A stretch of DNA of 64,000 bases from Podocnemis expansa (Eukaryota; Chordata; Testudines; Podocnemididae), in the NCBI GenBank assembly GCA_007922195.1, contig ML682037.1, positions 12,545,289-12,609,288 on the forward strand. The letters run 5' to 3'. The position numbers were made by a program, and so were the translations under genes. The notes under the pieces are model-generated. The model did not search any database, was not told the origin of the DNA, and saw nothing but the letters and a program-made list of their open reading frames with translations. Shown one piece after another: positions 13,001 to 24,316 of this stretch; within the stretch, counting starts at the first letter, position 1; each line of letters opens with the position of its first letter.

Positions 13001-15990
13001 CTAGGGCTGCAACCCTGCAGCACTCACCCGAGCTGGGCAGAGCCTGGCTGGGAGTCAGCAATAGGTCCCCCTGGCTGACGGAGTAGGGCGCTGGCCCAGC
13101 CACAGTACTGGGCTCTGACCACTCAGACCTGCCCCCCAACACACCTCAGCTCTGTTCCGATCCTAAGCAGCTACCACCTCGCACCCCAGAGGTGACTGCA
13201 CCTCAGGGCTGTGTGTAGCAATGCATCAAGGGAGCCTATGCCCCAGGGAGGAACAAACCCTGGCTCCTCCTGCTCGAGGGTAACTTGGTGGCAGGTGTGG
13301 AAGGAAATATTTACCTGATGGCCCCACTAGTGTTGATGGGGCAGGGGGCCCAGAGTAACGTGGAGGCAGGGACTCCCTGCTGTCTCTCCCCACAGCCCAG
13401 GTGTCTCCAGGACATTACCTCCTCATCCCTTGGCCAGGCATTTTTGGGGGGGCAAAGCAACCCAGAGAGCAGGTCCCACAAGACACCTTTCAGCCAACAG
13501 CAGAGGACCTTGTTCCTCCAGGCAGCTCCAACATCCAAGCCCCCACCTGGAGCCTGCTGGGGCAAATCTGAGTGAAAGCACCAGTATCTCACCCCCATCT
13601 GCCAGTGCCCCATATTCCTGACCCACAGGCCCTGCTACACCAGGTGCCCCAAGAGCTCTCAAAGCCCCCATGCCCTGCTTTCACCCTGCAAGTCTCAGGC
13701 ATCCCCACCCCCAATCTGCCACCAGGGCCCATCCATTTGTGAGCTAAGCTGTGGGGTGGGCTGTGCTGTGGCTTCTCCTAGGGTCTTCATGAGAGAGAAA
13801 ACCAAGACTGGCTGGTAAAAGGGCTGCCCCAGGGCAATGACTAGCCCCTGCCAGGCCCAATGATGACCCAGCCCCACTGTTCCCTCCCCAGCAAGGAGGC
13901 TGACTATGCTCTGCTGCACAGAAAGGCAGTAGCCAGGGATTTCATCCCCAGCCCTTGCTGGACCTTTCTCACAGGCCCAGGTTTCACTGAACTGTACAGG
14001 GATCCTGCCAACTCAGCTTCCCCCACCCCCAGATTGATCCCCTTGGCAGCAGATGGAGCTGCTGATCCCAGCTGTGCAGGATGCAACCCCAACAAAACCT
14101 TCCTGCAAAAGCTGGGCTCTACGGTGCCCCCTCCCAAACACAGGAGGGGGAGTGGCTGTCTTCACACTGAGATGGGCTGTCTGGGTCTCTCCCTGCCAGC
14201 TGGACCTACTCCAGAGGCTGGGGGGGGGGGGGGGGACTTGCACTAGCAGCAGCAGACAGGTTGCGTAATGCAGAACAGCCAGTAGCTGTGACACATCTGA
14301 ACTGAGCCAGACACAAGGGGAGGCCCCCACCCCTTTGTCTCTCCAGTCCAGACAGGGACCCCCCCCAACTTTTGTTCCCAGCCACTGGCTGTCAGTAGCC
14401 ACCTGGAACAGAGGCAGACTGGAGGGAAACAGCTGGGGCTAAAGGCCCTTTCAAATCCAGCACAGCGATGGCCCTGGTGCAGACAAGCAGGAAGGGGTGC
14501 AGCCAGGTGCAGACCTTCCCCTTTAACGCCCAGCCCCATAGCTGAAGCAAAGACCTTGGATGCACCCATGTGTGAACCCTCCCTGGCCTGGGACTAAGGC
14601 ATCACTCTTCCTCAGGGGGAACGGAGGTACAAAGTCCTCTCCCCCACCCTCAAGGGAGGTCACTGCCCAGCCCCCCCACTCCCAAGGTCCAGCTCTGATC
14701 ACATCCAGCAGCTCTGGCTTTCCTTTAAAGCATCCGCTTGCCTCCATCCCCTGCAGCCTGCCCAAGGTGAATGTCAGGCCTGGGGGTTCAGGCAACATGA
14801 GCATGGGGCATTTTTTGCCCCCCCCCCCCCCCCCAGCCCATGTTCCAGCCCTTACCCAGCCCTCTCCAGTCACTCCCTGGGCATGGGGCCTGCTGGAGAT
14901 CCAGGGGGAAAACCACCTGTCTCAGGGCCATTTTTCCCCTCCCTTACCTGGAGGGGAGACTTTCCTTTGGCCAGGGTGCTAGAGTTTAAGGTCCATCTCA
15001 GCAGAAATGCTCAAGAGATAGGAGGCAGAGCTGCACTAGCCCCATCTTAGAGCCTGGCTTCCTCCAAGCCTAGGTAAGTGCCCACCCCCTTTGGGTGGTT
15101 CTCCAGAGTTGGGGGGGGGGGCAGTGAGCCCAGGCCCCTGGACAGAGTGAGGCAGAGGCACTAATGGTGCCAGGGATGCTGTGAGATCACACAAAACCAG
15201 ACTATTTGCCCCCTATAGTGGGTTGTGGGAGCATCATGGGGGTCAATGGTAGGCAGGACACCTGAGGCCTCTGCTGCCCCCTGGATCCAAACCCAGGACT
15301 CAGCTTCCACTTCTGCCCCCACTTCACCTATAACCCCCTGTGAGCACAAGGGCCCAGGGCCAGGCGCTCAACTTGCTCCACATGCTGGAAGGCAGGGGCT
15401 GGGTGCACCAGACACAATCTCAAACTGCCCACAAGAAGCATCCCTCTGCACCAGGTGCCAAGCAGAAAGCAGCTCAGCAGGGGACTAGATGGGGGACATG
15501 GCTCCCACTACCCCACAGCCTCACTGTGCACCAGCTCAGCCTTGTTCAAGTGGACAATCCCCCCACCACAGCATGGGTTTCAGCACCAGACAAGGGCTGC
15601 ACCCCAGAGCTGTAGCCCAGGGATGGGGGACACCAGTAGCTAAATTACAGTCTTGGGACACAGGAGGCAACTATGCTCATGGTTACCCCAGAATCCCCTT
15701 TCTAACCCACTCAGCACAGCTTCCTGCCATGCTTCAATGGCTCTCTGAAGCCACTTGGCATGACTGCTCTCATCACTGCACTGGGAAAGGGGCAGCAGCT
15801 TTTACAGGCTGAAGACAGAGGAGCCCAGCCAGCAGCAGTTGCCTGGTGCCAAGTGGAGGACCAGCCCCACCCAACCCCCTCAAGAGCAAGCCCTAGGTGC
15901 CCCCGCACCCAACTGCGCATCCTGAGACTGCCCCAAAGGCAGAGGGTGTTGCAGGCCAGGGGCTCTGTTTGTCCTGCAGGCAAAATAAGA
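10061..15990. other. Gene-free region rich in poly-G/poly-C tracts
   Basis: No exon or gene is recognised between the PRPH promoter and the tubulin pseudogene. The stretch is C-rich on the plus strand, with homopolymer runs near 10350, 10856, 10927-10952, 14221, 14818 and 15111. One MIR-like SINE is present (10998-11240). Confidence 0.55.
10998..11240 (+). mobile_element. MIR-like CORE-SINE
   Basis: The body matches the MIR/CORE-SINE pattern in order: GGGAGCCAGGACTCCTGGGT, GCTCTGCCACTGA, a TGTGACC word, then near 11168 TTGTACAGCACCTGGCACAA and GGGCCTTGATCTC of the amniote 3' end. It looks near full length. The identification rests on remembered family patterns. Confidence 0.7.
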
Positions 15991-16012
15991 AAGCAGGAGT
16001 AGGAAGAGCACT

Positions 16013-16018
16013 TTTAAT
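16013..16018 (-). terminator. Poly(A) signal variant of the tubulin pseudogene
   Basis: ATTAAA on the minus strand about 25 nt past the final stop of the pseudogene. Its position suggests a relic of the 3' end; use is not shown. Confidence 0.4.
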
Positions 16019-17730
16019 ATCAATGAACATAATGAACAGTTTCACAGGAATACATCTGCCCCCACCTCTCTGTAATCCTTCCCTAGGGCAGCCATGTGCT
16101 CCCAGGCCTCAGAGAACTCACCTTCCTGCATGCTGTCCCGTACATACCAGCAAACAAAGGCATGCTTGGCGTACATCAGGTCAAACTTACGGTCCAGTCA
16201 GTTGCCACCTGGAACCACAGTGGGAGGTTGATAGTTGATCACAGCCTTGAAACCAGTTGGGCACAGTCCACAAACTGGATGCTGTGCTTGGTTGTGATTG
16301 TGGCAATAGCCTCACTGACATCTTTAGGAACCACATCCCCACAGTACAAGAGGCAGTGGGCCATGTGTTTGCCATTGCAAGGGTCACATTTCACCATCTG
16401 GTTGGCTGGCTCAAAACAAGCTTTTGTGATCTCTGCTGGAGAAAGCTGCTCTCCCTGAGCTTTCTCAGCAGAGATGCCTGGGGCATAGGCAGCCAGAGGG
16501 AAGTGGATCTGCAGGTGGGCCACCAAGTTGGTCTAGAACTCTGTCATGTATCCATTCAGGGCAGCATCAAATTGCAGGGATGCAGTAATAGCGGACACAA
16601 CCTGGCCTATCAACTGGTTCAGGGTGGTGTAAGTGGGGCGCTCGATGTCCAGGTTCCTGCACCAGATGCCATAGCTGGCTTCGTTGTCAGAGGAAGGTGC
16701 AGTCTCCACGCTCCAGGGTGGCATGGGCGGTCAGGATGAAGTTGTAGGGCTCCACCACAGCAGTGGAGACATGAGGAGCTGCATAGATTGAGAACTGCAG
16801 CTTGGACTTCTTGATGTATTCAGCAGACAAATGCTCTGTCAGGAGGGAGGTGAACCCAGAACCGGTGCCACCCCCAAAACTGTGAAAGACCAGGAAGCCC
16901 TGTAGATTTGTGCACTGCTCAGCCTGTTGGAGGCAAAAAGGTACAATCTGCCTACAGAACCAGCCTTGCAACAGTCCAAGCACTTGTGCTCCTGCCACAT
17001 CAGAATCTCTACTCAGGAGGAGCACAAGAACCTGCCTTGTGAACACCAGGGGGATCCCTGAGCCAGGCCCCCTTCACCAGCCATGCTCTGAGAGGCTTTT
17101 TGGGGGGGAGCAAACCACACACACTTGCACATGCTGAGAAGCTGCTCTGACTCCTGTCATGTCTAAGAGGCCTCATGCTTGGCTGTCTAGGCAAGAGCTT
17201 CCATCCAGACCTTGGCCAGGAAGCCACAATGACTCCACACCTTTTCAGGGACAGCAGTGGTGTCTGACATTGTCATCTTTTACACCCCAACTCTTACCCA
17301 CCTTACTGGGGAAGAGGGGGGTGATGGAGATGGTTTCCCTCCAGTTGCACAGCAGGCACATGGAGGTTGGATAGTATGGGACAAGGGGCTGGCTCCGCCT
17401 AGCTTGCTGTGAGAACCAGTCATCCTGGAAAGTGAGATGTCATGACTGCCGGAAATGAACCAGATGGGCCTGTCTGCTCCATTCATGGAGAGATGGCCTG
17501 TCCTAGCCTTGAAATCAGGACAAAGCCACCAGTATCCATATCACACGGGTGCCCTCTCCCTTAGGGAAGGGCTCTGAGGGAGGAGAGCTGAAGTGGGCCG
17601 GTCAGTGCACCAAAGGGCTCAAATACTCTGAATGAGGCAGGGCCAGCCCCCTGATCTTGACCGTACTCTTCCCCTTTCATATAGCTGGGCCCTGCAGCCA
17701 TGCTAGGACAGAGGCTAGTTCAGCTTGACC

Positions 17731-17756
<26 letters not shown>
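17731..17756. repeat. T(26) homopolymer in pseudogene intron 3
   Basis: An uninterrupted run of 26 T. It may be the poly(A) tail of a minus-strand retroposed element, but I cannot identify a body next to it. Confidence 0.6.
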
Positions 17757-17761
<5 letters not shown>

Positions 17762-19200
17762 CAGCTGGCTGCACAGTAGGGCTCTTACCCACCCCAGGTC
17801 AGCTACCTTCTGCCATTAGCCAGGAGCCAGCAGCACTCAGCAGGGGAGTCTGCCATCCACCACAGAGGAGGGGCATTTGCCAGTCTGCACCCAGACAAGG
17901 TTCAGTCGACAGGGGGCCACTTGGATAGGCCGGCTGGGATGGTTGTGTTTAGCCCCACTGGGTAGAGAAAGATTCAGAGAACGAACCTGACAAGCCACAT
18001 GCCTCTGCCCCACTGGCTGGGGCAGCAGCTGGGCACTGGGGAAGGGGCCAGGTGCTGTACAGGGACCACAAAAAACAGGCTGGGGTGGGCAGGCAGCTCA
18101 GCCTTTCAATGCCTTTCCCAGGGGGTATGGTGAACATGGCTGCCCACTTCTGTGCATGTGGCTCTGAGGCAAGCCCACATCCCTCCTTCTGTTAGGATGC
18201 TGACTGCAGTGCAGGGTCTGAGCAACCTCAGGCTCCAGGACCTGGCTATGCTGCTCAACTTCTCTTCTCAGGGGAGGGTTGCTGGGGAGCTGCAAGACTG
18301 GGGCCAACGTGGACATCAGGGTCTGTCACTCTGCCACATCTCAGCTCTGCCTGGCTCACCTGCTTGCGGATTGGCTCTAAAACCAGGTCAATGATTTCTC
18401 CGCCTATGGTGTAGTAACCTCAGGCATAGTTATTGGCAGCATCCTCCTTGCCAGTGATCAGCTGCTCAGGGTGGAAAAGCTGGTGGTAGGGCCTCATGCA
18501 CACTTCATCTGGGGAAGGGAAAATGAGTTCATGAGGCACATTCTCCCCCTCCCATGGAGATGGCAGGAACGTAAACCAGACTCAGGGCTGGGCCACAGGA
18601 GCCCAGAACTCACCTATGATCATTGGCTCCAAGTCCATGAATACTGTCCTGGGGATGTGCTTGCCAGCCCCTGTTCTGCTAAAGGAGGTGTGGAAGGAGC
18701 CATCTCTCCTCCACTCATGGTCTTGCTGCTTGCCATCCAGCCATCGGGCTGGATCCCATGTTCTAACCTGTAAAGTTGCCAGCAGGCTTTGCCTATCTGT
18801 ACACCAGCCTGGCCAACGTGGACTGAAATGCACTCACGCTGTGGGGAGAAAGATATGGGGCAGTAATTCCAGAGACCCATGCAACAGTCTGGGTGGGACC
18901 CAGCATCTCCCACTGACTGTGGGCACTAGACTGGAGGGGAGTGATTGGCTTTATGGATGAGCTGCAGAACCTCCAGGAGACAGACTTGCATGTCACCAGG
19001 CCAGAGATGGCCCCTGTGGAAGCTCTGGGCAGCAAGGAACTGGCCTCACTATATAAAAACCACCATTTAAAACAAGCTTCCAAGATGGGATTGTGGCCAG
19101 CCATGTCTCACTCTCCTGGGGGGTGGGGGCAGAATATGTGGGGCTGGTAAGAAATTGTTAGCCAAGGTAGCACCAGAATTAACACAGTGCTCCCAACAAG

Positions 19201-19552
19201 CTATGGTCCCTCTAAGCTGTGCACATGTGCACACACATACAGGCTGTGAAACCTGTGCACACAACAAAATAAGGCATGCACAAAAAAAATACTACAGTGT
19301 GAATATTTATGCTACTTTAAGAAAGCTGTTTCAAGTAGCATGTTTGTTTCAAATAAAGTTTTGAAATTTATAATAATATTTCCATCACCGTGCCAAACTA
19401 AATAATAGTTGCATCCTACACACTTGCTTCTTTGTGCAAACAAGTTGGACCACACCCACTGGAGTGCACACAAATTTGCACATCAGTTCTGAAAATTTGC
19501 AGAAAAGAAATTTTTTGTGCACACAGCCTACAAAAAATTAGAGGGAACATTG
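19201..19552. mobile_element. hAT-type MITE, TIR CAATGTTCCCTCTAA, 8-bp TSD
   Basis: The 352-nt element has ends CTATGGTCCCTCTAA and the complement of CAATGTTCCCTCTAA, and is flanked by exact 8-bp repeats CCAACAAG (19193-19200 and 19553-19560). Inside are AT-rich and CA/TG-rich words such as GTGCACAC. It lies in intron 1 of the tubulin pseudogene. A second copy is at 50898-51422. Confidence 0.85.
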
Positions 19553-20537
19553 CCAACAAGGTGCCCACCCCCTCTCACCCACAGAATGGGGTCACATTAG
19601 AGCCTGGCTGGCCACCTAGAAGTTGCTAGTCAGAAGTTCTGGCTTGCAGGGGCCAAGCAGATTTGAATCAGATCAGCCGTGATGACAAAGCAAGTTCTCA
19701 GTCACAGCCTAATGACCAAACTATCACTGTGGACCGGGTCCCACTGGTATCTGTACAAACAGGCAGTTCTCCAGCTCCAGTGAACGTTTCTGAGAGGACC
19801 CACAGAAACACGCAAATTTCTCTTTCCAGAACATGATCCATCATTCCCCAGCAATTGGGTAACACTCAGTTAGCTAATTCGATCCCAGATCAGTCCTTTC
19901 TTTTGATACAAGGCCCTTCAGCCAGATTAAGCCAGCAAGCTCCAGCTATCTGACTCACTGGAAAACATGCCAGATAAGCAGCAGCAAGAGCTTTAATGTT
20001 AAAGGGCCATGGCCTCCAGTAAAAACACTTCTCAAAAAATAGCTTTTGGGGTCCTTTGAAAGGATTTTTCCTAACCCAACATAAACCAAGTGCCTTCCAA
20101 CAGAGGCATATTTGGCTGATCCCAGGGAAGTCAAAGGAATGAACTGGTGAGAGCCAACAGAAACAGTCTCCAGCTTTGAAATAGTCAAACCCACCCTTTG
20201 CACATTTGCTGTGGCAGCTCTTCCCAGGGGGTACCAAGGCCCTGCTGCAGTTGTAATGCATGTTACAAAACCCCACCCCTCATCTCCCCCCACTGGCAGG
20301 AAAGCATCATCTGCCTTGCAAGTGGGAAACTGAGGCACAGCAACGGTGACATGACTATTTGCTGCAGGAAGACAGGCCCTGCTGCCCTCAAGCTCATTAG
20401 GGATGGCCAGCCCAGGTCCCAGGTCAGGAACAGGCAACTAGTGACAAGCCCCCCCCCCCCCGGAACTGACCCCCAGCGCCCCCTCCCCCACTGCTCTGCA
20501 GGGTCACAAGGAGCCTGACCCCTCCCTAGCTCAGGGC

Positions 20538-20650
20538 AGGGGGGCAGGTTAGTCTAGGCCAGCAAGACAAACAGGAAGTGTGGGGAACTTTTAAAGAGAA
20601 AAGATAAGTAAGAGTGAGTCTTTAAGTGCCACTAGATACCTGGTTTGTCT
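20538..20650 (+). mobile_element. Penelope-like element fragment
   Basis: Contains the family left end (GGTTAGTCTAGGCCAGCAAG) followed by the right end (GTCTTTAAGTGCCACTAG). The hammerhead-like part is missing and no clear target duplication was seen. Confidence 0.6.
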
Positions 20651-20702
20651 TGACTCCTGCCCCAGACCCCGGCCCAGTCCAGGCGGGCCAGTGAGTCACC
20701 CC

Positions 20703-20985
20703 TTGGGCTACCAGACACCCAAGCCTGGAAAGGAGAACAGGGAAGTACGAAAAGGAGGACACATGGAGAAAATGCAGCATTAATGTAATAGTCTGTTTTT
20801 AGGGAGCCCTGGGACGCTTCCTCCGAAAAATAGCTAGTGCTCCTGGGTGTCCCAGCACACTTGAACCCCTGTAAGTAAAAAGCCAGACAAAAAAAGTCAC
20901 ATATTTTTAAAGTGCCAGCCAGAGGGAGGAGGTGAAGGTAAAAAGCAGGACACATCCCCCTTCTGCCTGACATCTTGGCACCCCA
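20703..20985. mobile_element. hAT-type MITE, 8-bp TSD GTCACCCC
   Basis: Inverted ends TTGGGCTACCAGACA and the complement of TGGGGTGCCAAGATG bound a 283-nt element, with exact 8-bp duplications GTCACCCC at 20695-20702 and 20986-20993. The body is the same as that of the element at 33193-33482 (shared GGAAGTACGAAAAGGAGGAC block). Confidence 0.85.
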
Positions 20986-21665
20986 GTCACCCCTCATGCA
21001 CCAAGACCCTGAGCTGGGCCAGAAAGGTGGGGGGCACAAAGCCCTGGTCCCCCCGCAGAGCACTGGGGACCATCACCAGCTCCGATTTAAGCTTCCCTGC
21101 TGCACCTGAGACAAGCCAGGCACCCTCAGGGTCATCACTCTTCACCCCCAAGGGCCACAGCTGCCCTGGGGAGGTCCCCAGCCCCATTCCCCTCCCCTGA
21201 GGCCCAGAGAGGTGGCTAGGAAGCTGGGTCTCCCCAGGCTGTGCAGCCACCAGCTGGGAGCCCTTGGGACACCTGGGTCCCAGCACCTCAGAGACCCCCC
21301 CACTACCCTCCACCAGGGGCCGAGAACCAGCTGAGCTTAGCCTCACATTGGCCCGGCCAGTCCACAGCCTTATCCTGGGGCATCCCATCGGGGGAGCTGC
21401 CCAAAAACAGGGCCAGCCAGAGGACCCCACCCACAGCTGGGCAGAGCCCTAGGAGACCAGCTGCCCCCCCTTGCAGAGCCCACCCAGCTCCCACCCCGGC
21501 AAACCTGCAAACTCCCAACATGGGGGCAGAAAGTTGCCGGAGCGGGTCTCAAACCCTCGGCACCATCACCATAGCAGAGGCAGGGGGCAAGGGTGGCTCT
21601 TTCACTGACCAGCCTGGCAAGAGTCTCCATTAAGAGAAACTTAGACAGTGCCATCAGCGGGGCCA

Positions 21666-21711
21666 TTTATACCTGGGGTGGAGGGCGTGTCCTTCTGCAA
21701 GCCCCGCCCCT
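21666..21711 (-). promoter_or_regulatory. Candidate relic promoter of the TUBA1C pseudogene
   Basis: On the minus strand a GC box (GGGGCGGGGC, about 21711-21702) precedes TATAAA (21671-21666), and an ATG followed by GTGATG lies at 21572-21570. The TATA-to-ATG distance is 99 nt; in the live TUBA1A-like gene it is 101 nt. This makes 21670-21570 the likely old exon 1, giving a first intron of about 2.7 kb. Confidence 0.5.
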
Positions 21712-24060
21712 CATGTAATCCCCACCCCGTGCCTCCAAAGTCAATTCCCAGGTAGGGGTGAGGGTGGGGTAGGGAGGCTGGAAGGGGGCAGTTCTCATGC
21801 CCCTTCCCACCCAGCTGCAAAGCTTGTGTGGCTGCTCTTCAATTTGTATCCAGCTCTAATCCCTCTGTAACCTGCCAAGTGCCCCTAAAACTCTCCCTCT
21901 GCTCTGCAAGGAACCTGCTTTCTTTCTACTTTTATTGTCAGCGTGGGTCCAGCAAAGGAAATTATCTCATCGCCTTGGCTCTCTGATATCCTGGGACCAG
22001 CTTGGCTATGCCCTGCAAACACCCCCATCAATGCCGGCTTGACACCTGCACCTCAGGTAACTGCTTGACTAACCATAGGGGTGGTTATCTGCTCTCTCTG
22101 CTGCTTGGGGATAACCTCAGAGCCCTTTACCTGCCTCTCACAGACCCCAAGCAGCAGTGGGCGCTGTCCAGGTTTCTCTGCTCGGTGTCCCCTTCTGAAT
22201 CCCTTATTATGAACCTGTGACCCTCACACCAGTCCCTGTTATTTCCTCAGTTGTACCCCACAATCTTTTGAAAAACGGCCCAGTGCCACCTCCCCTTAGG
22301 CTGGGGGAGGGGTTTTAGAAGTGGGTGCGCTTGCACCCACCCACCACCTTTCTTCAACAGGACAAACCTCAAGCAGACTCATCCATGAGCCTGTCCAGGG
22401 AAAAGCTCAGTCAGTTACCTGGGGACCTGGAGCTATTTAGTTGTAAAAATGAAACACTGAGAAAGCCCTCAACACGCCGGGGTGGGGTGGGGGACAACAA
22501 AGGCAAATAATCAAGCCAGGAATTCAATTGCCACTAAAGCAGTGACCTCAAGGTACTGTAGCATCTTTACACACTGCCTGGATGCCAAACTGGGCTCCTG
22601 GGAACAGGACTGGAACAGCCTTGCTCCCCAGTTCAGTTTCAGCTTAGGTGGCCACCCCTGCCACCCGTCAGACCATAGTCACAAGAACATCATGGTGTGC
22701 TGACCTGTCCCACTCCCCTGTCCTTCTAGGGCTTGTAAGGTCTGTGGCCTTGTTCTTGGGCTAAGCTATAGCAGCCATATTAGGAGAGACAGCAGCTGGG
22801 AACTAAATAGCAGGTGATCACATCTTCACATTCCTGAAACTACTTCAAAACAAGTTCCAAAGGGGCAGCGGGGTTAGTCAAGTAAAGCAAAAAAAAGCAA
22901 GGAGGCTTCAAAGCGTCTGACGAAGTGGGATTTTTCTCCCACGAAAGCTCATGCAATAAATAAATCTGTTAGTCTTTAAGTGCCACAGGACGCCTTGCTT
23001 TTGTTTGTTTGTATGTTTTATGTTTTTTACTTCAAAACGGTGGTATAACTACTAAGAAGATGCTACTGTCTCAATAGCACCTCCCACCACTGGAGAAAGA
23101 TACTGCTTTTAATATGCTTAAGGGAAATTTACTGTGCACCATTCTGTCCAGAAAGGAATCACTGATCATGTGTTGTGGTTGTAAAACTGACACTTTATAT
23201 TCCTTTGTCTTTATGGTCCTCAATTCTCCAGTGTTCATCTCTATTTCTCTCCCATTCTTTGATTGTTTCTCTCTGTTGCATAGCTACAACCTAGGAAAGG
23301 GTGGATTCTTCAATCAACCAGGTCACACCCTGAGCCCTACAGTTTGGGAATGGGTGATCCTGAGCCCTATGGTGTGAATTGGGTGAGGGCAGGTGCCTTT
23401 CCCCTGGAGCCCTACAGATTGGGAAAGGGTGGGGTGCCTGGTTTATGCTTAGAGCCTGGCAGATCAGGGGGAAGGTGGGGTGCCCTAGTGTGCAGGTAAC
23501 AGGCTGTGCATCTTGGAGAGGATTTGCACCACAACTTGTCTGGTTCTTCACAGAAAGGAAGATGCTGGCGGTGGTGGCAGTAGTGACTGGCACCATGCAA
23601 CCATTGGTGACACAAACTAAGGCTGAACTTGCCCCAACTCTGACTTTGTTTTCAGTGCCAAGGGCAGTGAGTCAGAATGAGGGTCCATGAGCTGGGGCCG
23701 TGTTGGATCTCCCTGTTGGTAAAAGGACCAAAACATCCCTGCTCAGGGGGTGAGAACCTGCCACCTACCCACAGCCTCCCAGCTGGTACCTGGCTGTCTG
23801 CAGGGTCATTTTGTCATTGCACATCTGAGATCTCTTGTCACTGGTAGGGCAGGTTCGATTTACTGGGCCGGCAAAAACTAATGTTAAAACAAAACAGGAA
23901 TGAAACAGGACAAACAAGGGCAGGAACAGAGGCAGTCAGGGGGGCAGGGGAGGTGCCAGCCAGGGAGAGGAGAGGCAAAACTTGCTGAATGTTCCCATGG
24001 AACCTCAATATCCCATCTCCACATTTGGAACTGACCAGGGCTCCAAGTCAGGCAGGGAGC
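21712..24060. other. Gene-free stretch
   Basis: Apart from the Penelope-like copy at 22852-23027 I recognise nothing in this region. The open frames present are short and lack family motifs. Confidence 0.45.
22852..23027 (+). mobile_element. Penelope-like element copy with hammerhead-like core, 11-bp TSD
   Basis: Flanked by exact TACTTCAAAAC repeats (22841-22851 and 23028-23038). The left end (CCAAAGGGGCAGCGGGGTTA) is joined directly to the right unit, which holds CTGACGA, A, a GTGGGA/TCCCAC hairpin, then GAAAGC, and ends TCTTTAAGTGCCACAGGA. The variable-length duplication fits target-primed insertion. Confidence 0.8.
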
Positions 24061-24068
24061 ATATAAGA

Positions 24069-24254
24069 CGGGGTCTCAAACTCAAATCACCACGAGGGCC
24101 GCATGAGGACTAGTATGTTAGCCTTAGGGCCGCACCACTGAAATCTTTTCATACAATGAAATAGCAAGTATCAGAAACGATAGTGTCATTGCGGGCTTCA
24201 GGAAATATCTTTAGGGGCTGCATGCGGCCCACGGGCTGTGTGTTTGAGACCCCA
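24069..24254. mobile_element. hAT-type MITE, TIR CAGGGGTCTCAAAC
   Basis: Ends CGGGGTCTCAAAC and GTTTGAGACCCCA are inverted copies. Flanks ATATAAGA and GTCTAAGA agree at 6 of 8 positions. The body (GAGGGCCGCATGAGGACTAG, then GCATGCGGCCCAC) matches the copies at 45050, 46357 and 51220. Confidence 0.8.
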
Positions 24255-24316
24255 GTCTAAGAGGAGAGTAGTCCTAACAACGTCTCCCTCTTCTCTTTTC
24301 TAACAAGTTCGGGGGG

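Larger units (their letters stand above)
16042..21572 (-). pseudogene. TUBA1C: Alpha-tubulin pseudogene in the TUBA1C position (introns retained)
   Basis: Exons on the minus strand: candidate exon 1 ATG at 21572-21570, exon 2 at 18838-18614 (225 nt, normal 223), exon 3 at 18508-18360 (149 nt, normal) and exon 4 at 16923-16042 (882 nt, normal 981). Exon 2 has a 2-nt insertion after codon 43. Exon 3 has TGA (18422-18420) in place of Arg105. Exon 4 has a 2-nt loss near codon 203 (about 16690), TAG for Gln256 (16535-16533), a 1-nt loss in the Trp346 codon (about 16266), a 66-nt loss before the LDHKF region, and a tail that ends VGAD-VFL-stop instead of the acidic tail. These four losses account exactly for 882 versus 981. 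The Ala in EVGAD is the TUBA1C form (TUBA1A/B have EVGVD). Splice sites remain, so this is a decayed gene copy and not a processed one. Place and orientation next to PRPH match mammalian TUBA1C. Confidence 0.9.

Noticed and set aside
16042..18838. Tubulin locus as a processed (retroposed) pseudogene
   Set aside because: Introns with recognisable splice sites lie at the same positions as in the live genes, and place and orientation fit TUBA1C. The T(26) run at 17731 lies inside an intron and is not its tail.
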